Of a stretch of DNA of 64,000 bases, positions 21,901-31,593 are shown one piece after another; position 1 is the first letter of the stretch, and each line of letters opens with the position of its first letter. Source of the DNA: Dactylorhiza incarnata (Eukaryota; Streptophyta; Magnoliopsida; Asparagales; Orchidaceae). The stretch is from positions 1,550,001 to 1,614,000 of the forward strand of contig JAWHQI010000306.1 of the NCBI GenBank assembly GCA_033032865.1, in the 5' to 3' direction. A program made the translations under genes and the position numbers. The notes under the pieces are model-generated. The model was not told where the DNA came from. It saw only the letters and a list, made by a program, of their open reading frames with translations, and ran no database searches.

Positions 21901-22375
21901 ATTTCTATCGCAATAGCAAGCCTTTAAAAAGAAAGAGAGCAGAAAAAGCCGACCTCCGAGTCAGGTTGGGAAACGGGCCTCCGACTTGATTCTCGTAAAA
22001 CCCAGAACGGATGATGGGACGGTGCCTCGGTAGTGCGTTCCCCTAAGACCAAGCCTCTGCATTGATGGTCGAGATCAGCTCCCCCCTTGCATGTTGGCCG
22101 CGGTTCCCTCCGACCGCATCTCTCATCCGACTGGAGAGATTATCAGGAAAAAGTCTGGACGCCGACCTCCCAATTCAACGAAGAGATGATCGACTTAACT
22201 GATCAGGAGACCCTTGAATAAAGGTGTTATGTACCCTTGAGGGCTAAAAGCCCGTAATAAAGCGATTCGTTTCTGATTATTTCCTCCGATCGTGTGAGTT
22301 AATGTGCTTAAGTGTGCTTAACTTCCCGTTTAATTATGGAGTAACAGGAAATAGGTTGGGTCGGCATTCAGCATC
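21901..22375 (+). other. Non-coding spacer, Tat 3' region
   Basis: Between two repeat blocks; no ORF of note and no recognised signal. Confidence 0.5.
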
Positions 22376-22680
22376 CAAGTAGGATGAAGACCTCAGGAAG
22401 GTGTGTTCCTTCGGAACCTCCCCGACTGTCAGTCCCTACTTGACGTCATCCTTCAACAACACCCCAGTAGGATGGATACCTCGGGATGGTGTGTTCCTTT
22501 GGAACCTCCCCGACAGTCAATCCCTACTAGAAGATCTCTTCAACCGCCTCAACACCCCAGTAGGATGGAGACCTCGGGATGATGTGTCTACGGACCTCCC
22601 TGATGGTCAGTCCCTGCTCGAAGATCTCTTCATCAGCATCAACATCACAATAGGATGGAGACTATCGGGAATTCAGGAGG
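22376..22680 (+). repeat. ~91-bp tandem repeat, about 3.5 copies
   Basis: AGTAGGATGGAGACCTCGGG-type starts at 22376, 22466, 22558 and 22649. Each is followed by AACCTCCCCGAC and CAGTCCCTACT. Second, unrelated tandem repeat of the Tat 3' region. Confidence 0.82.
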
Positions 22681-22943
22681 CGGGTAGGAAACTTACTCGA
22701 AAGGTTAAGCGCGAGGAACCCTAATGGCGAGCATCTATGAACAGAAAAGAATAAAGAAGCCTGAATTGGAATTACAGGTAAGCGTATGCGAGCGAGCCTA
22801 CGAGCCTATCGACATCACAACAGTACAAGAAAGATTCACAAAGGAAATAAATATCACTATCAAAAAAAAGTTTATCTACCAAAAATATATTTATGCTCAC
22901 AGAGCCGCGAGAAGCATCAAAATTGTTAAAAGAATACGAAAGT

Positions 22944-24851
22944 TCATATGGACGATGGGGCATAGTCTGATGAATCCGACTCACTCCCCTCCTCGTCATC
23001 TTCCTCCTTTCTCGCGTCGAGAATGTCGGAGAGGATCCCCTCCGTTGTCAATTTCTCCGCCCCCGGAACCAGCAAGCCCGCCACAGAGAGCTTCGCGAAG
23101 ACCAAGTCACCGGCGGCGAGGGCTATCTCGCGCCGGAGAGACGAGAGCTCCTTCGAAGTCATGAAAGATCCTTGCGGCCGACGGGAAGGTCAGGCTTCCA
23201 AGGAGGTATGGGCGACCATCCTCGATTCCAGCTCGGCATTACGAATCTGCGTCGCCTCCAGCAAGACCTGGCTCGCCCGCAAATCGCACTCGAGCTTGGA
23301 GATCGTCTCAGCCGCCACCAACTGCTCTTCCTGCAGATGCGAGAAGGATGGGTTACAAGGTGTGGAAGAAAAAGAGTAGGTCTTAATCCTAGCTCGCGTG
23401 AAATACCAAGATCACCTCGAAACCTCGGCTGGATTCGGCCTTGTCCTCAGCGGCCTTGGCACGCTTTAAGGCCTCCTCCTCACGCTTCTCAGCATCCATG
23501 GTAAGCTTCCGATGTAGGGCGAGCTCCACTTCAGCGCCGAGGAGGTTCCGCGCGGTTTGGTGAAAGAGCTCCGAGGCGCGCAGCATTGCTCGCGATCCTT
23601 GATCGACAAGAAAGCGAGGGGAAGCCTCCTGTAGCACCTTCGCATCATCGCGCCCGTACAGTCCGAACAGGACGCAAAAAGCATCGTCGTTCGGGACCTC
23701 GTCCTCGCTCCACGACGGCAGGCGAGTGCTCAGGGACACTTCGATGTGCTCCCTGCTCCAGGTGATCAGCGGCTCGCCATCCAAGCCCTTGTTCAACGAA
23801 CCCTGCCCAAAGTTTGGGTGGTTCTCGGGGACGCTGTCTTCCTCTTCGCGTGCCCGCTCCGCCGCCACACGTCGGGCGACTTACTTCCTCTTCCTCTTCT
23901 TCGTCGCTGGTGGTTCGCCTTCGGCCGGCCATCCTGTAGCGCGAAGGATCTCGGCCGTGTCGCCGACCCCAGGAGGAATTCCTGACAGAGGAGACTCCTG
24001 CTCACCTTCTTCTTCCTCGCCTTGTTGCATCGTCGCCGAATCGACCACAGGAGATAAAGGAGGCGGGGTCTGGCCCCCCACAGGAAGAGGCGCGAATGGT
24101 AGATGTCGGCAGCCTAGAAGAAAGGCGTTAGACAAAGAAGCCAAGATAGAACCAATGTAAGTGGCGACTAAGAAGAGTTACCCTCGCCAGGAAGCACATA
24201 GGCGAGATGGTCGACGTTCTTACGCCAGAACTCGATGTCGAGTTTTTTGTTCTTCAAGGCGAGGAAGAGTTCCTCGCGATGACCTCTGAGCGAGGGAGTG
24301 GCGAGCGCCGCGGATGGTCTTTGCTGAGGGTGATTCGGTATATGGGAGAAGTCGCCGGTGACGAAGATGAACTTCTCATTCCACCGATGGACCTTGCTCG
24401 ATGTCCCTGTCACCTTGCAGTGATGGCTGCCGAAGAAGATCACCCCGTCCTTGGTCGCTCCCATGTAGAAGATCTTCCGGAAGACGTCAAGGTCAAATGT
24501 GATCTTCTCGCTGCGAAGAAAGCATAGGTAGCCGATGATGATCGCTACCCCATTCGTGTTAATCTGGGCGGGGACCCAGCCGTACTACCTCAGGATCTGG
24601 CAGAATTCAGACCAGAGAGGAAGGCGCAGGCCGACCTCGAAGTGCGAGAGGGGAAAGGCGAGCTTCCCCTCCGAGAAAGTGTTGACCCGCTCGCCGGAAG
24701 CGGGAAGGCCAACGCGGAAGCCTTGCGCGAGGTACTGATGGACGAATCTCTCCAGGTCGTCCGAGCGAGTAACAGATTTCTTGAACTTATGCGCGACGAA
24801 GTTTTCAGCATAAGCCAAGCGGCGAGCTTCAGCATCTAACGAAGGCGTCAT
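22944..24851 (-). pseudogene. Tat antisense ORF A: putative gypsy-type transposon (PF04195-like) protein
   Basis: Encoded opposite to gag-pol. ATG at 24851; exon 1 (to 24182) carries PLSHFEVGLRLPLWSEF and later FVTGDFSHIP, the pattern of the plant 'putative gypsy type transposon' family. A 68-bp GT-AG intron (24181-24114) keeps the frame into a Pro/acidic segment ending KKRKRK. The frame goes on through 23389 to an acidic/basic Ala/Glu coiled coil. A second GT-AG intron (about 23415-23331) again keeps frame into EEQLVAAETISKLE and the acidic end DSSDYAPSSI at 22944. In-frame stops TAG 24587-24585, TAA 23883-23881 and TGA 23192-23190 make it a pseudogene. Antisense accessory ORFs are known in some Tat elements such as maize Grande; function unknown. 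Confidence 0.72.
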
Positions 24852-24935
24852 TGTAACGAGTAGGAAGAAGGAAGCGAGCTAGTACTGCAATTAAAGAACT
24901 CCGAGAAAGCGCGTCGATTTTGGACCCCTACCCCC

Positions 24936-24945
24936 CTATTTATAG
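24936..24945 (-). promoter_or_regulatory. TATA box of antisense ORF A
   Basis: CTATAAATAG on the minus strand, about 85 bp upstream of the ATG at 24851. It is the same decamer as in the LTR and before ORF B, with matching flanks (AAATC before it in ORF B, GAAATC-like here; G-run after). Confidence 0.65.
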
Positions 24946-24951
24946 AAATCG

Positions 24952-25220
24952 GGTGGGGGGTCGCAACGTAAGTTCGTGCGAGGTGTCTACCTACTCGCCT
25001 ATACCGATGTCGCGCATACTACAACATATGCGAGGTGTTAACCACCCTTTTCGCATCTAAGCGATGATCTACAAAAAAACACGAGAAACCCCTGCAGAAG
25101 ACAAAGGAAACACGAATGCGATCAAGCAACATAGTTCGAAATTACAGCAAGCAAGCAATTCGAGATTATTACAGATACTCGCAGAATAATGTTCTTAAGA
25201 ATACAAGTTAGAAAGCGATG
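24952..25220. other. Spacer between antisense ORFs A and B
   Basis: Non-coding; contains upstream promoter DNA of ORF A and the 3' end of ORF B. No other signal seen. Confidence 0.5.
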
Positions 25221-26608
25221 CTAATTAACAGGAGGGTCGCCGCGCCTATCCGAGGTAGTACCAAACCGCCCGTTAAAACCCAGTTGACGCGCGAAGGCCA
25301 TCTGCTCATTCGCTCTCGCCAAGTATTCCTCGCTGAGCCGAATGTGCTCCTCCATGCGATTCAATGTCCCGAGGGACCCAATACTCGCTCGTAGGCCGCG
25401 CACGTCCGTCCTCAGCGACTCGTAGCGCTGTTCTATGCCCGCCATCCGGCACTCCAACTCGGTGACGAGATAATGCTTTCCTTCTGCAACCTCAAGCCGG
25501 TGCTCGAATCCATCAATATTCGAGACACGCCCTTCAAGCGAAGTTATTCGTCGATGAACCTCATAGGCCAACAACCTTTCTACCTTTATCTCCAGATCGA
25601 GATAGGCCAAAGCCATCTTTGTCCTATACTCGCGAGTAGGAAGCCCGAGCGCCTCAATAAAAGCTGACCCCGGAGACATCACACGAGCTGGAAGGTGGCG
25701 AGTTAGAAAAAGAACCACGTAAAGACAACACGATGCAATGATCATACCTGCCCGCACAGGCGCCGCCCTCGGTTGACGAGGAGGAGAAGGTGACCGCCGA
25801 GGAGCGTCCCGGCGAGGTGGAGAGACAACCCGACGAGGAGACAGAGTTCGCCGAGGACTTAGCCTCCGCCGAAGAGATCTGCGAGGGGAAGGTGAGCGCC
25901 GAGGAGTATGTCGGCCCCCTGAGCGACCGCCCCGTCCATTATGAGACGACGGCGCAGCATTAGGGCGCCGAGGAAGATGAGCCGAAGGCACTACCGAGGA
26001 AGATCCTCCTCCTCCCCTTCCTCCATAATTTTGGCCACTTGTTCGAAGGGTCTCAGGTGAAGGTGATCTCCGCGAGATGGTAACCCTAGAGTTTTTGAGC
26101 AACATTCGGGTTCCGCATGTCACGCGCTCGGGAATGGAGGATGACGGGCGAAGAGGTTCCCGCTCGGGGACGATCCCTGCGGGAAGGATCTGTGGAGGCG
26201 GTAGGTGTTCGGCACCTACGCGCTCTTCCAGCGGCGACGTCTGTGTATTCACTTTCGAAGGAGGTCCACCTACAGAACAACGTCGGCATCAGCGAAAAGT
26301 TCGCGCAAGAATCACGATATCCCGAGAAGTTGATTACCTTCTCGGAGAGAATCCGGATGGACGTTCAGCGGTTCATCCTCGGCAGTCGACCGAAGACCTT
26401 CGTCCCCCAACCCCCCATCGTTCGACAGCAGGGGAGAGGGCTCGGGCGCAGAGGTCGTCAGATTGACCGGAGGCACCTCCTCGCCCGATGGGTCAGGGCG
26501 AAGATCGGAGGACCCCCTCTTCCTCTTGCGAGTATCAGAACCCTTGGTTTTCTTCATCAGCTTCATCAGAAGCTCGACCTTAGCAATTACCTCCTCGGTA
26601 GACAACAT
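25221..26608 (-). CDS. Tat antisense ORF B: SR-like, coiled-coil protein
   Basis: ATG at 26608. Exon 1 to 26338 (MLSTEEVIAKVELLMKLMKK, then charged, low-complexity). A 68-bp GT-AG intron (26337-26270) preserves frame into the long open segment ending at 25221. That segment has many RRSPSP/SPRR repeats (about 25790-26060), like SR-type RNA-binding tails. Its C-terminal part is a helical coiled coil (LEIKVERLL, LEGRVSNIDGFEHRLEVAEG). A 60-bp in-frame piece at 25747-25688 has GT-AG ends and could be an optional intron. No stop interrupts it, unlike ORF A. No family recognised; RNA binding is inferred from composition only. Confidence 0.6.
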
Positions 26609-26655
26609 CTCGTCGAATGTGAAAAAGTGGCATGCCAGGGAAGGACCATCCCCCT

Positions 26656-26665
26656 CTATTTATAG
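26656..26665 (-). promoter_or_regulatory. TATA box of antisense ORF B
   Basis: CTATAAATAG on the minus strand about 48 bp upstream of the ATG at 26608, followed by AGGGGG as in ORF A's box. Confidence 0.65.
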
Positions 26666-26677
26666 ATTTCTAGGGAC

Positions 26678-26701
26678 CCCCCCCCCCCCCCTCTCTCTCT
26701 A
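26678..26701 (+). repeat. Poly-C and (CT)n tract
   Basis: A long C homopolymer followed by CT dinucleotides just upstream of the PPT; length may be uncertain in the assembly. Confidence 0.7.
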
Positions 26702-26784
26702 CCTGCCGAGTAAGTTATTTTCCCGCCGAAAATAATTCGTCGAATACGGGTTGGATGATTCTTTCCGATCAACTATGTCGCTCA

Positions 26785-26800
26785 CAAAGAGCGGGGATTG
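26785..26800 (+). other. Polypurine tract of Tat gypsy
   Basis: AAAGAGCGGGGATTG lies directly before the 3' LTR start TGTACAACCC; expected primer of plus-strand DNA. Confidence 0.75.
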
Positions 26801-27606
26801 TGTACAACCCATATTCTCCAAGGGTAGGGCCCACTCAAAGCCACGTAGGCAAAAGTCAAGGTCAAAAGGTCAACACAGAAGTCTTCCAGAGTTCGTCGAA
26901 CGCAGTCTTCCAGAGTTCGTCGAACGCAGCCTTCCAGAGTTCGTCGAACGCAGCCTTCCAGAGTTTGTCGAATGCAGCCTTCCAGAGTTCGTCGAACACA
27001 AGACACTCGCCTACCTGGCCAAGCGAGAAGGAACCTGGCCAAGCGAGAAGGAACCTGGCCAAGTGAGAAGGAACCTGGCCGAGCAAGAAGGAAAGGCACA
27101 CCCGGAGCTCGCACCCGGCCGAGCAGGGAGGGCGTAGGAATGGACATTCTCGCCTATATGCGACTTGCACCAACCAACTCGCCAGTTTAGGCCGAGGCCC
27201 TCACCTAGTCTCCTACCTATGCCTTTGCCAAAAAACCAATTCCAGGGGGATCAGGGATAGTCTCCTGCTTCCTCTCTCTCAAGATTTGTCTATAAATAGA
27301 CCCACAGTGGTACCAGGAATGACACTTGTCAAAAATCAGAGATGCACCCCCCCTTATAGGCGAGAATCCTCCCTAGCCAGTGCCTTCCTAGTACCAAGCT
27401 CGGCCATTCGTGGTTTTGGAGGAGAAGACTCCTTTGAGCTTCTGGGTACGTGGTGGGACCTCCCTGTCGCAGCACCTGGGGTTGTGTTCTTTATCTCTCT
27501 GTTTCGCTCGTCGTGGCTAACCAAATCTTCTCGTTGAACCGCTGGGCAAGTAGCCTCCGGCTGCATTGATCCGAATTTTGGAGCCGGGATTTTCCAGGCT
27601 TCAACA
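26801..27606 (+). repeat. 3' LTR of Tat gypsy element
   Basis: Matches 4295-5081 with scattered substitutions and one extra 20-bp unit. Palindromes at 26891, 26915, 26939, 26963 (decayed) and 26987; TATA CTATAAATAG at 27290-27299. TSD TTATG follows at 27607-27611. Confidence 0.92.
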
Positions 27607-27611
27607 TTATG
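27607..27611. repeat. Target-site duplication TTATG (right copy)
   Basis: Identical to 4290-4294; the solo-LTR sequence resumes at 27612. Confidence 0.9.
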
Positions 27612-29784
27612 GTCAAACCCTAAATTCTCCGTTGTGAACCTAGGGTAAAAGTTAGAACTCACATGGACATGGTATTGATAGGAGAACATCATCGGGATCA
27701 AACCTAGTTCAATTTCATCATGGTCTGCGGATAGTAAAAGCTTAATATGATGATTTGACCAACAAGATCACATAGAAAATCAGTAAGATTTGGATTATAA
27801 CAGTAACATATCATTTACATCAGCCCTAGAAGCTATAGAACCTTTGGAGTGCATTCATACTATGGTTTTGGGAATTATTAAGAATCATGTCGCACTATAC
27901 ATAAAAGGGACAGTTATCAACTTAGGAGATCATGAAGATTATTCAGCATGATAAAGTGTCCATGATGTATCACTAGGGTGTGATTAGAGACATTTGAGAA
28001 TCATTTAAGATTTACACCACTTAGAGTATTGGAAATCTTAAGTGTTGAGCATCGTTCAAGAGAACGTTAGCTTAAGGGTAGAATTGGTGATAATTTATAA
28101 AGCGTCAAGTAATAAAGAGCAATAAGTAGAGTGGGTCTTAGAATGGGGTAGCCACCAATAAAAGTAATTGTCTTGGAATGGGGGATTTGGGTTTCAGCCC
28201 ATTGCATTCCCTAGTACCGCTGCGAGCCCTTCACCGGGTAAACCTCGGGAAGTCCAGGATTCACCCTAAACTTCTAAGTATACAATAATTAGACAAGATT
28301 AGTCTAACTAAAGGAATAAGAGATATGGTAAACTTCATCCCGAGTTAAGGGATGGGAAGTTGTATATCAGGACGGGTTAGTCCTGCGAGCTGGAGGCTCG
28401 GGAAATAGTATATCAGGACGAGATGGTCCTACGAGCTGGAGGCTCGGGAGGTTGTATATCAGGACGGGTTAGTCCTGCGAGCTGGAGGCTCGGGTGGTGA
28501 TAAATTGCATGTGCATAAGAACAAATTAGTGGCGGGTCTTCGGTACTGGACCGGTCGTCACACTGACGGCAGTACGTTGACTTAGGTGGGTGTGAGGGTT
28601 TGAGGGGCCAGTAGGTTGTTTATACTGCGGTCTGGAGAACGATCCCCGAAAACGCACACTTGACCTCAAAGACTGATGATTATCAGCAAAGAGTACGCAA
28701 GACTCTAGAGTGCACCTAGGACGTGTACAGAGGCGTACGAGGGGTCTAGGCCTGGTAGTGTGTATACCCGCCTAGGAAGTGGAGTTGTCCGCTCCCCTGC
28801 TGTCGTAGCCACAACGGTGGTACCAGAGAGTGAAGCTAGCTCCAAAAATTGGGAACTAAAGGTCTGTGATCACAGAGTCGTGTGGGTGAGTTGCACTTGT
28901 ATGAATCATATCATAGCATGCATATCATATCATATGTAAACCTAGAACATAATTTGCAGACCCTTATCATATAAATTAGTATGGGCTCTTTTATATGATA
29001 AGTTACAATTCCGGAAATCTTAACTTATAAGTTTGTATGGGCATTCATATAAGTTAAGGTACTCATGTGATGGTAGTGTAGAATTATTTACTTGTTTGCT
29101 ATACTTGCGCGCACTGTTTACTACTTACTTCTTTTACTGCTCTTTACTGCTTACTTGTTTATACTGCTAGAGTAGTGCTTGCCTATATATATATACTTGC
29201 TAGCATAGATTTCCCTGTCACCTGCTTTTGTTTACTCCACTTTGTTGTCCTCCGCTTCTTCCTCCCGCTCGGTGCCTAGGAGTCGCGGGGGGAGGCGGGG
29301 ACAAAATCGGCTTAGTCTTTATGACTAACGGTCGGTCGTGACCGTAGGAGTTCGAGGAGCTGGAGCACCAGCACGACCAGTCAGGACATGATGGCAAGAC
29401 TTGAAGAGCAGAAGCCGCGCAGTACTTCTACTACAAGACAGGTGTTTGAAGATTTGAGAGTTTGTTTAGCTTCTGCATAGATGTAGAGTGAGAGAGTGAG
29501 ATTTTGTTCTACTTTGGATATGTACCGGGCATAAGCCATTTTACTCTTTCATTTATTGTACTCATTGATGTACAGGTTACATTTGGATATATTTATATCA
29601 GATGCGTGTGATTGTGGACTTGTTTACTTATTTTCTTCTTATTCTTGTTGGCATAGTTGATTGTTCTTGCCGGCAGGATCGGGGTCTTGCGGAGGCGGCT
29701 AATTCGTGTGTTAGCGTCAATGTAAGGCGGCGGTTCTGGGCATAAGATTCGGGAACTCTCCTGGTGTGGGAGGGGGGTCTTACA
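27612..29784. other. Second part of the putative solo LTR
   Basis: Non-coding continuation of 1348-4289, ending GGTCTTACA. It includes a 46-bp tandem repeat (28362-28499) and GC-richer text after 29220 that looks like a transcribed R/U5. No ORF with a recognisable domain. Confidence 0.5.
28362..28499. repeat. 46-bp tandem repeat, three copies
   Basis: GTATATCAGGACG at 28362, 28408 and 28454, each followed by CGAGCTGGAGGCTCGGG. The end part CGAGC...GCTCG is itself a small inverted repeat. Confidence 0.88.
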
Positions 29785-30085
29785 TAATCAACCACTATCA
29801 CCTATCCACCAAGATCCTCCAGACTTCAATGAGAACTTCACAGCAATCCCTCCAGTTATATTATCCACACCTACTCTTACCACACCTCCTGTCTCTACCA
29901 CAAATCCTACTCCTTCTTTTGACAGAGCGCATGAGTTGGACTTTGACCCCACTAACTCTCCCCGCGATGCGCCTGGCGTTGATAGAGTGCATCCTACTCT
30001 CCTGGTGCGTCTGGCGTTGATAGAGCGCATGGGTTGGACTTTGACCCCACTAACTCTACATCTCCTTAGTGGAGGCTCCTCTAAA
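29785..30085 (+). pseudogene. Accessory ORF, Pro-rich continuation
   Basis: After the LTR end the sequence returns to Pro/Thr/Ser-rich coding text (PPVILSTPTLTTPPVSTTNP in one frame), like the linker at 1020-1347. A ~99-bp segment with GCGCATG(A/G)GTTGGACTTTG is duplicated (about 29927 and 30026). This supports one old ORF cut by the LTR. Confidence 0.5.
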
Positions 30086-30453
30086 AGCACCCCGGAAGTG
30101 CCTATAAATCCACGGGTGCACATCATAAGCCCCCCAAACCTTCGGATTCCGGATTACTGCTCGGAGGAGTTCGGAGGTTTTGATTTTTCTGCGGCAATTC
30201 CGATCATCGCCATCTTCGTGATGTCATGGGTCAGAGTCGTTGCCGAAGGACGAATGCGAGGTTGCTTTCACTTCATATTATGCAGTCTCTTCTCGATACG
30301 TACAACATTGCGTTGGCGCTTTTGCGTCTTGTGGCTTTATTTTCCTGATTATATTTGAAGTATCGTCTTGTTATGCAAAACAGTGTAGTGATGACCTGGT
30401 GTCTTGTGACTCCATTACTCCATATGGCGTTTCTTCCGGCGCATTCGGTTAAA
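30086..30453. other. Unassigned DNA
   Basis: No domain or repeat recognised; short frames only. Confidence 0.4.
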
Positions 30454-30630
30454 GGGGGAACAGGCCCCGAAGTCAACAGTGAAGAGTGTTAGTCTTCAAA
30501 CCGAGAATAACCGTACGAGGGATAGGCCCTTACGACTATGGGGGAACGGGCCCCGGAGTCGATGGTGAAGAGCGTTAGTCTTCAAACCGAGGATGACCGC
30601 ACGAGGGACAAGCTCTTACGGTTCTAAGTC
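30454..30630. repeat. 86-bp direct repeat, two copies
   Basis: GGGGGAACAGGCCCCG at about 30454 and GGGGGAACGGGCCCCG at about 30540, each followed by GTTAGTCTTCAAACCGAG. The style resembles gypsy LTR or 3' region repeats next to the minus-strand gag at 31594. Confidence 0.78.
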
Positions 30631-30649
30631 TTATTATGATGGTCCGAAC

Positions 30650-31212
30650 ACACGGTGGCGAGTAGCCCAAGCAGCGCGGTGGCGAGTAGCCCAAGCAGCG
30701 CGGAGGCGAGGTGCCCAAGCAGCGCGATGGAGAGGGGCCTAAGCTGCGCGGAGGCGAGGTGCCCAAGCAGCGCGGTGGCGAGGTGCCCAAGCAGCGCTGC
30801 GGCAAGGTGCTCAAGCAGCGTGGTGGTGAGGCGCCCAAGCAGCGGGGAGGCAAGGTGCCCAGCAGCGCGAAGGCAACGTGCCCAAGCAGCGCTGAGGAAA
30901 GGTGCCCAAGCAGCGCTGAGGCAAGGTGTCCAAGCAGCGCGGTGGTGAGGCGCCCAAGCAGCACGGAGGCGAGGTGCCCAAGCAACGTGGTTGCGAGGTG
31001 CCCATGCAGCGCTGAGGCAAGGTGCCCAAGCAGTGCGGTGGCGAGATGCCCAAGCAGCGCGGAGGCGAGATGCCCAAGCAGCGCGGTGGCGAGATGCCCA
31101 AGCAACGCGGTGGTGAGGTGCCCAAGCAGCGCGGTGGCGAGATGCCCAAGCAACGCGGTGGCGAGATGCCCAAGCAACGCGGTGGTGAGGTGCCCAAGCA
31201 GCGCGGTGGCAA
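30650..31212. repeat. 24-bp minisatellite, about 23 copies
   Basis: A unit like GGCGAGGTGCCCAAGCAGCG plus four bases repeats. A period of exactly eight codons leaves frames open on both strands (PKQRGGEM and LLGHLATA type repeats). Most variation is G/A or C/T in the first half. Not coding in my view. Confidence 0.88.
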
Positions 31213-31593
31213 GATTGTCTTTTGGGTAGACTTTGTTAAGATTGTCGTATTCGACGCTTATCCTCCACTCGCGAGAGGCCTCTTCTCTTCACCACGTTGG
31301 CGAGTTTGCTGCTAGGTGTTAGTACCGAAGGTCCTGACCTTAATTTTTGTAGCCTCACTTTACATTGTTCGTATCGCTAATAGAGCCAGAAAGTAGCTGT
31401 AGTAATTTTGAATACACAATGGGTACATGCACACAAGTACAATCATGCGGCTTACTGTTTTAAAAGCGAAAAACTGGGAGAAACAGAAAATAGAAATTTA
31501 TGATAGATGAAACGCGGGATGTATGCATTCTACTAGGGGAAAGTTCCCCTGCCCGGTACCTCTGGCTCATCCGCGGCGGGGTACGGCGTTGTC
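31213..31593. other. Unassigned DNA
   Basis: Between the minisatellite and the gag fragment; no feature supported. Confidence 0.4.

Larger units (their letters stand above)
4295..27606 (+). mobile_element. Tat-lineage Ty3/gypsy LTR retrotransposon, full-length but decayed
   Basis: The element is bounded by two LTRs (787 and 806 bp) and a perfect 5-bp TSD. Order on the plus strand is LTR, gag, [copia insertion 6752-16841], protease, RT, RNase H, archaeal-type RNase H, integrase, 3' tandem repeats, two antisense ORFs, PPT, LTR. The gag knuckle C-x2-H-x4-GH-x4-C, the DNGSS protease site, the second RNase H and the antisense accessory ORFs all point to the Tat clade. Without the copia it is about 13.2 kb. 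Several in-frame stops and a gag frameshift make it non-autonomous. Confidence 0.92.
1348..29784. mobile_element. Putative solo LTR (~5.1 kb), split by later insertions
   Basis: The unit begins TGTAATATCTC at 1348 and ends GGGGTCTTACA at 29784, so its ends are TGTAA...TTACA as in many plant gypsy LTRs of the Del/Tekay type. Without the gypsy insertion at 4290-27611 its two parts (1348-4289 and 27612-29784) total about 5.1 kb, with no gag or pol domain in either. Flanks on both sides are Pro-rich text of the same accessory ORF. Flanking pentamers TGATT and TAATC differ at two transition positions, so a target duplication is only tentative. It could also be a large non-coding element. No second copy of the LTR start was found inside. 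Confidence 0.5.

Noticed and set aside
28795..28830. PBS-like GGTGGTACCAGAGAG
   Set aside because: Resembles the tRNA-iMet PBS but has a mismatch, no LTR end before it and no gag after it.
30575..31177. 200-codon minus-strand ORF of LLGHLATA repeats
   Set aside because: Minisatellite read in frame; equally open on the plus strand.
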